Source of the DNA: JAHZKN01 sp965250205 | GTDB taxonomy: Bacteria > Pseudomonadota > Alphaproteobacteria > Rhizobiales > Hyphomicrobiaceae | DNA length: 64,000 nucleotides | Direction of reading: 5' to 3' | NCBI GenBank assembly: GCA_965250205.1 | Contig: CBDFNK010000023.1 | Location: 62,001 to 126,000 of the forward strand | Program-made: the position numbers and the translations under genes | In this document: positions 57,973-64,000 of the stretch, piece by piece | Position numbering within the stretch: position 1 is the first letter of the stretch | Layout of the letters: every line of letters begins with the position of its first letter | Notes under the pieces: generated by a model | Database searches by the model: none | Seen by the model: only the letters and a program-made list of their open reading frames with translations | Told to the model about the DNA's origin: nothing

Positions 57973-59829
57973 ATGGCCGATGATGGGCAATTTCCAAGCG
58001 CCAACTCCGGTGGATTTCGTAAGTTTCTGTTTGGTCGCAATGCGCTGATCGGCATTGCGTCTTTAATGCTGCTAGCGATTTCAGGTTACGCCACCTGGAT
58101 CGGTATGAGCGATTTTATCATCGGTGTGCAAACTGGCTCAGGTCCACAAGCACGCGATATTGTCGGCGGTCTTTCCGTTACCAATGAAATGCTGATCGTT
58201 GTCGTGGTCATCGCGCTGACGCTGTTGATGTACTTGGCGCTGCGTGAGACGGTTGCGATAGGCAGTGCATTTGGTCAGCGCCTCATTACGCTGCCGCTCT
58301 ATGTATTCCTGGCGCTCTGGTCGATTGGCTTTGGCTATGGGTTTTGGTGGAGTCTGATTGCCGGTGGTGAAGCAACACGGTCTTCGCTTTCTGGATTACA
58401 GGAAGATGCGCGCGATGCTTCCTCGGTGGTATCAGCACGCTTGGATGCCGTGAAGATTCAACTTGATAACGTTGTCAGTTGGTCTGAAAGCCAAATGAAC
58501 CGTGAAGAAACAAGCGGTGGCAGTTGTGGAAAATCGTCGGGCGCCGGGCGTGGGCCGCTCTACAACGCACGGCGCAGTGTGCGCGATGGCGTTGCTTCTC
58601 TGCGTGATGGCATCGCCAATTCGTGGTTGGCGCCCATTCAAAGAGATGTTGAAAGTCTGCGCCAAAGCGCGTCAGGCCTTGAGGCTGGCACCGTTGCCGA
58701 ACGCCAAAAACAATTTGAAACAATGGCGTCTAATATTCGAGGGCGTGCACGTTCCATTGCAGCCCGGTCCAATGAACTTGGTAAATCAACTGCCGCAGAA
58801 ATGCGCGCTCTAGCTGCTGTGGTGTCGATTGCACCGGGCAAGCCGGGGTTTTCTTGTTACGATCCAACGTTGGGGCAACGGCTCACCCAGGCTGCAGACC
58901 AAGCCGGTGAACCTGCAAAACTCGTATTGCGCGATGCCGCGTTTAACGAAGGTCCAGCAGGCGTTGCCAACGCGGTCAAGAATTTGTGGTCGAATATCGG
59001 AACCTATCTGGCGAGTATTCCAGCGGCCTTTACGCAAGATCAGGATGCAACAGCTGCCACCACAGAAGATGGTGTGCCGATCACAGGGCGTGATTTAATC
59101 GCGCTTCTGGCAACGTTGGGTGTTGATCTCGGGCTTCTGGCGTTAGCGTTGATCAATCCGCCAGTTCAGCGCTGGGGGCAGGCAACAACGCAACAATTGA
59201 GACTGCCAACGCGCGAAGTCGTGCGCCAGCTTAATGGCGCGATCAACACCGCCGTGCAGCGCATTCCAGATGACAAAATTGATATGGAGTGGGTGAGACG
59301 GCATTTCATCCATCACTACAATGCGTCCTATTTTGTCATTCCCAACTTGCACTCTGTGAACACCGATGATGAAATTGAAAAGGCCAAGGGGTTGGCAATG
59401 AACCAGCTGGCCGGTGTGCTTGATGACCTTGGCTTGGTGCGTTGGCCTGCGCGTAAAAAGTGGTGGCATCTGCGCAAGAGTGAACTGGAACGCCTGCGCG
59501 ATGAAGAAACGCAACGGAGCCTGACCGACCTCGACGCAATTAGAGACTCTTGGGCAGAAAACGGTGGTGCGTCTGAAAAAGACGTCACGCCGTTGCGCAA
59601 CCATGGCCTTTTTTCAAAAGCGGAAACGGTCCTCAAGATTGCGGGTTGGAGTGAACAGGCGTGCCGCGATATTGAACTCTTCAAGCTTGAAGACTCCGAA
59701 GGCCTGACACCACTTCTTATGGTGCTCAACAATGCATCTGAGGAAAACGGTCAGGAGGCCGCTAAGTCTGCTTCATTGGGAGCGCCAGCAGCACCCGTTG
59801 CTCTAAAAAAGACGCCGCCAACGGTTTAA
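57973..59829 (+). CDS. large membrane protein with coiled-coil region, unknown function
   Basis: 618 residues, no named family recognised. Three hydrophobic segments in the first 125 residues (ALIGIASLMLLAISGYATW, MLIVVVVIALTLLMYLAL, LPLYVFLALWSIGFGYGFWW), then a long alanine/serine/arginine helical region (about 135-300) likely forming a coiled coil in the periplasm, a fourth membrane segment (LIALLATLGVDLGLLALALI) near residue 380, and a soluble C-terminal part with FIHHYNASYFVIPNLHS and a helical RKKWWHLRKSELERLRDEE. The topology resembles membrane sensors or scaffolds without an output domain. Single-gene unit between a terminator and convergent nth. Confidence 0.7.
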   Translation: MADDGQFPSANSGGFRKFLFGRNALIGIASLMLLAISGYATWIGMSDFIIGVQTGSGPQARDIVGGLSVTNEMLIVVVVIALTLLMYLALRETVAIGSAFGQRLITLPLYVFLALWSIGFGYGFWWSLIAGGEATRSSLSGLQEDARDASSVVSARLDAVKIQLDNVVSWSESQMNREETSGGSCGKSSGAGRGPLYNARRSVRDGVASLRDGIANSWLAPIQRDVESLRQSASGLEAGTVAERQKQFETMASNIRGRARSIAARSNELGKSTAAEMRALAAVVSIAPGKPGFSCYDPTLGQRLTQAADQAGEPAKLVLRDAAFNEGPAGVANAVKNLWSNIGTYLASIPAAFTQDQDATAATTEDGVPITGRDLIALLATLGVDLGLLALALINPPVQRWGQATTQQLRLPTREVVRQLNGAINTAVQRIPDDKIDMEWVRRHFIHHYNASYFVIPNLHSVNTDDEIEKAKGLAMNQLAGVLDDLGLVRWPARKKWWHLRKSELERLRDEETQRSLTDLDAIRDSWAENGGASEKDVTPLRNHGLFSKAETVLKIAGWSEQACRDIELFKLEDSEGLTPLLMVLNNASEENGQEAAKSASLGAPAAPVALKKTPPTV

Positions 59830-59866
59830 AAGAGTGCGAGGGGGCAGTACGTTTAGGATACTGCGT

Positions 59867-60604
59867 CTAGACAGTCTTCTCTTTAAACCGGCAGATGTCT
59901 TTGATCAGGCAACGAGGGCAGTCAGGCTTGCGCGCTTTGCAGACATAACGTCCATGCAAGATCAACCAGTGGTGGGCGTGGACACCATGTTTCTCAGGTG
60001 TCACTTTTAATAAATCCATCTCAACGGTAAGCGGCGTTTTGCCTTTTGAAAGCCCAATGCGGTTAGCCAGCCGAAACACGTGGGTATCGACTGCCATTGT
60101 CGGGTGGCCAAAGTAGACGTTAAGCACGACATTTGCTGTTTTACGCCCAACACCTGCAAGCTCTTCCAGTGCATCACGATCTTCCGGGACTTCGCTATTG
60201 TGCTTTTCGATCAATTGTTGAGAGAGCAAAATTACGTTCTTGGCTTTGTTGCGATAAAGACCAATGGTCTTGATCATTTCGCGGACAGTGTCTTCGCCGA
60301 GCGCCAGCATTTGTTCTGGCGTTTTAGCTTTCTTGAACACTGCGCGTGTGGCTTTGTTGACACCAGCGTCGGTCGCCTGTGCTGAGAGTACAACTGCAAC
60401 CAGCAGTGTAAATGCGTTGACATGTTCTAATTCGCCTTTGGGTTCAGGGTCCCGCTCAGAAAAGCGATCAAAAAGTTTTGCGATTTCGTCTTTCGTCAGA
60501 CGACCGCGTTTAGTCGGGCGCACGGCAACCGTGTCTGCGGTCTTTGTGACCTTGGACTTTGCAGTGTTGCGCGTTTTTTTTGTTTTCTTGGTTGGGCGGG
60601 TCAT
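59867..60604 (-). CDS. nth: endonuclease III (DNA glycosylase/AP lyase)
   Basis: Removes oxidised pyrimidines in base excision repair. 245 residues, with a basic N-terminal extension of about 35 residues (TRPTKKTKKTRNTAKSKVTK). The helix-hairpin-helix with the catalytic lysine is LAGVGRKTANVVLNVYFG, the catalytic aspartate lies in MAVDTHVFRLANRIG, and the iron-sulfur cluster motif is CKARKPDCPRCLIKDIC (C-x6-C-x2-C-x5-C). Divergent from DUF2244 with 41 bases between. Confidence 0.97.
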   Translation of the reverse strand: MTRPTKKTKKTRNTAKSKVTKTADTVAVRPTKRGRLTKDEIAKLFDRFSERDPEPKGELEHVNAFTLLVAVVLSAQATDAGVNKATRAVFKKAKTPEQMLALGEDTVREMIKTIGLYRNKAKNVILLSQQLIEKHNSEVPEDRDALEELAGVGRKTANVVLNVYFGHPTMAVDTHVFRLANRIGLSKGKTPLTVEMDLLKVTPEKHGVHAHHWLILHGRYVCKARKPDCPRCLIKDICRFKEKTV

Positions 60605-60645
60605 GAGGACTTTTCAGGTTAGTTGATCAAAGATATGCTGACTTC

Positions 60646-61146
60646 ATGACCGCATCTGACGACCAAGCACAAGAGGGCGCAGTCTTTCACGCCGTACTCT
60701 ATCCACATCGTTCGCTCAGCCCGCATGGTTTTTTGTTGCTGATGAGCGCCATTGGCAGCGTTAGTTTTGTGGCGGGCATGGTGTTTTGGTGGATTGGGGC
60801 CTGGCCAGTGTTCGGTTTTTTTGGGCTTGATGTTCTGCTCATCTATTGGGCGTTTCGCGCAAATTATCGTGCCGCACGGGCCTTAGAGTTTGTTGAGCTT
60901 GATAGCCATCACCTGACGTTGACACGTTATGATGCCAAGGGTCGGAAGGTGGCCTTTGAATTCAACACCTATTGGGTGCGTGTGCAGGTCAAAGAGCTAA
61001 CAGGTGGACAAACCAAGTTGGCGCTGACATCGCATGGCCAGATGGTCGAATTTGGCAATTACCTCAACAATGATGAGCGCCGGGATTTTGCTGAGGTGTT
61101 GAAAGATCGGCTGGCCCATGCTCGGTTGGGTACGTCGACCGCTTGA
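60646..61146 (+). CDS. DUF2244 domain membrane protein
   Basis: 166 residues. Family pattern: FHAVLYPHRSLSPHGFLLLM, two membrane segments (SVSFVAGMVFWWIGAWPVFG and GLDVLLIYWAFRANYR), and the cytoplasmic part ALEFVELDSHHLTLTRYDAK … FEFNTYWVRVQV … YLNNDERRDFAEVLKDRL. Function unknown. Commonly next to nth in this order of bacteria. Confidence 0.93.
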   Translation: MTASDDQAQEGAVFHAVLYPHRSLSPHGFLLLMSAIGSVSFVAGMVFWWIGAWPVFGFFGLDVLLIYWAFRANYRAARALEFVELDSHHLTLTRYDAKGRKVAFEFNTYWVRVQVKELTGGQTKLALTSHGQMVEFGNYLNNDERRDFAEVLKDRLAHARLGTSTA

Positions 61147-61318
61147 TAAGCTAGGTAAGGGCGTAGGCCAAGCGCGTCAGGTGCAAGAAACGGGTCGCAC
61201 AATTTTCTAGGCTGTAATATAGCGTGCTGCTCACAAGTGGTAGTCTCCAACACTTTCTAAAATCGTGTTGGGCTGATTTTAGAGCCGCGGCTGAGTTGCT
61301 GCAGTGAGACGCGTGTTG

Positions 61319-62215
61319 ATGACTGACGACACACATCTTGAGGCCCAAGCGCGCGACTACGATGTCGTGCGCAACGCGGTCCAGTTTCTAACAGAGAACC
61401 AGGGTGATCAACCGGGGCTGGAGGCATTGGCTCGTCATCTCTCGATGGACGCTACGGCCTGTCACAAATTGTTTCGGCGTTGGTGTGGGCTGACGCCTAA
61501 GCAATTCTTGCAAGCCATTACGCTCGATCATGCCCGCCAACTGCTCAGCCAATCGGCAAGTGTTTTGGAAGCAGCTCACGATAGCGGATTATCAGGTGGT
61601 GGTCGACTTCATGATCTCTGCATCGCCCATGAAGCACTGACACCAGGTGACATAAAAATCCGCGGCGCAGGTACGACGTTTCAGTACGGATTTCACGACA
61701 CCCCGTTTGGGCGCGCCGTAGCGGTGACAACGCCGCGTGGTTTGGCGGGACTTTCGTTTGCTAATGAAGACAGCGGGGAAAGTGTCGAGGATGCACTTGA
61801 GACCTATCGTCAACGTTGGCCAGCAGCGCACTTTGTCCGTGATGATCATGCGACCGAGGCCAGCGTCACGGATGTATTTTCTGAGTTCGCAAACGGTGAT
61901 GGGCGGCAACAGACCTTAAGGATTGTTCTGATCGGTACTGATTTTGAAATCCGTGTCTGGCAGGCGTTGTTGCAGGTGCCGTTTGCTGGCGCGACGAGTT
62001 ACAAAGTGATTGCAGAGGAAATTGGCAATTCGCGTGCAACACGTGCTGTCGGAACTGCGATTGGGAACAATCCAATTTCTTTCGTTGTGCCGTGTCACCG
62101 CGTTGTTAGGGCAGATGGTGGCCTTGGCGGCTATCGCTGGGGCCTGACACGCAAGCGGGCGATGATTGGCTGGGAACTTGGCCAGCACCAAGCAAAGCGT
62201 ACCCCGCAATTGTGA
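61319..62215 (+). CDS. ada: Ada-like methylated-DNA–protein cysteine methyltransferase with AraC domain
   Basis: 298 residues from ATG (MTDDTHLEAQARDYDVVR); a GTG five codons earlier is possible. Residues about 15-105 form an AraC-type helix-turn-helix (LEALARHLSMDATACHKLFR, LTPKQFLQAITLDHARQLLS). The C-terminal part is the O6-alkylguanine transferase with the acceptor cysteine in FVVPCHRVVRADGGLGGYRW. The N-terminal Zn/Cys phosphotriester domain of full Ada is absent. Likely repairs O6-methylguanine and may regulate transcription. Confidence 0.94.
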   Translation: MTDDTHLEAQARDYDVVRNAVQFLTENQGDQPGLEALARHLSMDATACHKLFRRWCGLTPKQFLQAITLDHARQLLSQSASVLEAAHDSGLSGGGRLHDLCIAHEALTPGDIKIRGAGTTFQYGFHDTPFGRAVAVTTPRGLAGLSFANEDSGESVEDALETYRQRWPAAHFVRDDHATEASVTDVFSEFANGDGRQQTLRIVLIGTDFEIRVWQALLQVPFAGATSYKVIAEEIGNSRATRAVGTAIGNNPISFVVPCHRVVRADGGLGGYRWGLTRKRAMIGWELGQHQAKRTPQL

Positions 62216-62641
62216 TATCCGAGGGTTGAATCTTGATTGATCGCAGATGTCCGGGGAGCGGAGCAGCGGCGCCTCTTAAAAAATGTTTCGGATGCAGCGC
62301 AGGCTGCTCCGCCGATGAAAGGACGGTGACCACCGCGTCGTAGCCTGCGCATCCCGCAGACTTCACCAACGTACGAAATCGATGGCGGCAGACGGTCTCT
62401 CGTAGAAGCCTATGTCCCGAGCCGCGACCCCTTCACCTCCCACTTGCAAACGGATACCGGCGCGCACCCAGATCCCCGAACAGTCAAGCGGGATGGGTCA
62501 GAGTTTAATGTGAGAAGACAGAGTGGGGATTAGTTTTTTGTCTGAGATGCGGAGCGAGGGGGCTTCGTCGGACGCACTGTTAATCGGGCCTCTCCTAACC
62601 GTGCGACTGCCCACTTTGCAGAGAATGCGGACTTATTGGCA
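62216..62641. other. gene-poor, atypical region with a startless open frame
   Basis: About 425 bases, more G/C-rich than the neighbourhood in its first half. An open frame without start codon at 62330-62533 reads TYEIDGGRRSLVEAYVPSRD, then PFTSHLQTDTGAHPDPRTVK and ends EFNVRRQSGD; it looks codon-like but is not recognised. It could be the 3' remnant of a gene. No RNA gene or terminator identified. Confidence 0.35.
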
Positions 62642-63241
62642 TCATTGATCGTGGTTATTGTCCGCAATTCTAATTTCACCGGCCGCAATCATCTCACGAC
62701 GCTTTTCAGCAACCAGGAATGTACGTTTCATCTCGTCGGGCACATCATAGTATTTCTTCCCCCTATCAAGGTAGCCTTGATAAGTCCCGTAAATGCGGTC
62801 AGGAACGCAGCCTTCCATCGACATGCGAACTCCGGTGAGTGTCATCTTTTTAATGAACTTTTTCAGCCGTTCATTCGCCGCTTCATTGCTATTCTTGTAG
62901 TCGGACAATTTAAACGTTGCTGGCATTAGCGTGCCTCGAATAAAGGCATCTTTCAGGGTTGTTTCAGAGATGCCTTCTAGAAGTTTAAACGACACGTCAA
63001 CGTCGCCGTTAAATCGTGGAATCTGTTGCGATTTTGGCAATGGATCGTGGCTTGCAGCTTTTTCGATGAGGCACTGGCAGACACGACCCTCTAGACCACC
63101 GGAAGCACATGCTGCGACGCGATCAGCCTTAAATTCCTCAAAATGAATTGCCTGGCTGGAGGTTGGCCTTATCAAAAAACTGTAGATACCGGCTACGGCT
63201 ACAAAACCAAATAGACCAATCAAATATCCAGATCGAAACAT
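62642..63241 (-). CDS. membrane-anchored hypothetical protein
   Basis: 199 residues. An N-terminal membrane segment (YLIGLFGFVAVAGIYSFLI) is followed by a periplasmic domain with a cysteine group (ACASGGLEGRVCQCLIEKAA) and a later cysteine in SMEGCVPDRIYG, which could form disulfides. The rest is polar and helical (ANERLKKFIKKMTLTGVRMS). No family recognised. It sits between the atypical stretch and an insertion sequence, so it may be an accessory gene. Confidence 0.6.
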   Translation of the reverse strand: MFRSGYLIGLFGFVAVAGIYSFLIRPTSSQAIHFEEFKADRVAACASGGLEGRVCQCLIEKAASHDPLPKSQQIPRFNGDVDVSFKLLEGISETTLKDAFIRGTLMPATFKLSDYKNSNEAANERLKKFIKKMTLTGVRMSMEGCVPDRIYGTYQGYLDRGKKYYDVPDEMKRTFLVAEKRREMIAAGEIRIADNNHDQ

Positions 63242-63349
63242 CTGTTCAGAGCCCCCTTTGTACCCAAACGTAGTGCAACAATAATAAGCACTCGTTGAAC
63301 AACAATTAACGATCCCATTTTATTTTTTGGACCACGGTGCTACTTCCGC

Positions 63350-64000
63350 TTATGGCCGAGGGTGTGTGGAAACGCTCTGATCTGTTAATGTTGATGCATT
63401 AGCAGGAGGTTCGGCATGAAGCGTTTCATTGAAGGTGATGATCGGGCACAAGGGCTTTTGTTCCCGGACCATCTTGAAGACTTTATAAGTGAAGATAATC
63501 CAGTTCGTGCTGTTGATGCATTTGTTGATGCGCTTGATTTGGTCGACCTCGGTTTCGGCGAGGCGGCAGCGACGGGAAGACCCGGCTATCATCCATCGGT
63601 TCTGCTGAAGATTTATGTTTACGGTTATCTCAATCGGGTCCAGTCGAGCCGCCGTTTGGAATTGGAGGCTGGTCGCAATGTTGAAGTCATATGGCTGACC
63701 GGTCGTCTTGCGCCGGACTTCAAAACAATTGCGGACTTTCGACGTGATAACAGCAAGGCGATCCGAAAGGTATGCAGCCAATTCGTCATACTGTGTCGTC
63801 AGGTTGGGCTGCTCGACGGCAATGTTGTTGCAATTGATGGCAGCAAGTTCAAAGCCGTCAACAATAGAGACAGGAACTTCACACCCGCCAAGATGAAGCG
63901 ACGTATGGCAGACATTGAAGCTAGCATTGAGCGTTACCTTTCTAAGTTGGATGCTGCTGACCGCAACGAGCCTGCCTTACCAGCAGCCAAGATTACTCGA
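63350..64000 (+). mobile_element. insertion sequence, IS1182-type, truncated by window end
   Basis: Contains the transposase start at 63416. The left boundary is approximate: GAGGGTGTGTGGAAACG around 63358-63374 is a plausible terminal sequence, but the right end and target duplication lie outside, so it cannot be confirmed. Confidence 0.6.
63416..64000 (+). CDS. IS1182 family transposase, 3' truncated by window
   Basis: DDE transposase N-terminal part, 195 codons open to the right edge. ATG with AGGAGGT upstream. The sequence reads MKRFIEGDDRAQGLLFPDHL, then SEDNPVRAVDAFVDAL, TGRPGYHPSVLLKIYVYGYL, RRLELEAGRNVEVIWLTGRL and DFKTIADFRRDN, the DUF772 region of IS1182-type transposases; the first catalytic aspartate is in VVAIDGSKFKAVN. 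Intact as far as seen. Confidence 0.93.
   Translation, partial: MKRFIEGDDRAQGLLFPDHLEDFISEDNPVRAVDAFVDALDLVDLGFGEAAATGRPGYHPSVLLKIYVYGYLNRVQSSRRLELEAGRNVEVIWLTGRLAPDFKTIADFRRDNSKAIRKVCSQFVILCRQVGLLDGNVVAIDGSKFKAVNNRDRNFTPAKMKRRMADIEASIERYLSKLDAADRNEPALPAAKITR

Overview
The window looks like a chromosomal segment of an alphaproteobacterium, most likely of the order Hyphomicrobiales (Rhizobiales). Evidence: the hisB–DUF2628–hisH–hisA–hisF order beside hslV/hslU, the grpE/hrcA/rph/rdgB/hemW and dnaK–dnaJ–pyrF–DUF1330 neighbourhoods, a phasin, nth next to DUF2244 and an Ada-type gene, and an intergenic palindrome of the rhizobial AAAAGTGT…CGGTTTT type at 18683-18733. Genus cannot be told from sequence alone.

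Layout. 1-8 kb: two tandem YciB/IspZ-type membrane proteins, a MarR regulator, then mostly minus-strand metabolic genes (asd, leuB, gpmA, dapB, ppa). 8-18 kb: phasin, PIF1/RecD-like helicase, SH3 protein, typA, argG, a tryptophan-rich protein, two related small membrane proteins, rlmN and a frameshifted small cysteine-rich secreted protein. 18-26 kb: GDP-mannose pyrophosphorylase, a DUF2793 protein, tRNA-Thr(CGT), a beta-propeller protein, trxB, a hydrolase, radC and map. 27-28.4 kb: an OmpA-domain protein carrying eight copies of an unusual PWP(V/I)AK…KWxNFR repeat. 28.8-38 kb: rplS (with a helix-hairpin-helix extension), trmD, DUF1330, pyrF, a flavin reductase, dnaJ, dnaK, grpE and hrcA. 38-42 kb: rph, rdgB (with a C-terminal extra domain), hemW, a YqaA/DedA protein and dsbB. 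42-43 kb: a gene-poor stretch with two adjacent hairpins.

44-57 kb holds the hsl protease genes (hslV and hslU separated by a membrane-protein gene) and, divergently, the histidine genes. The histidine cluster is interrupted twice: between hisH and hisA by two related small Cas2-fold-like proteins, a small conserved protein and a palindromic tandem repeat; and between hisA and hisF by a four-unit tandem array of secreted paralogues, each with a divergently encoded coiled-coil gene (one full length, three truncated). This array is the best candidate for an undescribed system. 57-64 kb: an EF-hand protein, a large membrane protein, nth, DUF2244, an Ada-like alkyl-DNA repair protein, a gene-poor atypical stretch, an anchored hypothetical protein and the start of an IS1182-type transposase that runs off the window.

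Functional themes are housekeeping (amino-acid synthesis, proteostasis, RNA modification, nucleotide sanitation, DNA repair) with lineage-specific envelope and secreted proteins placed between them. All family assignments were made by eye from motifs; no database search was run.
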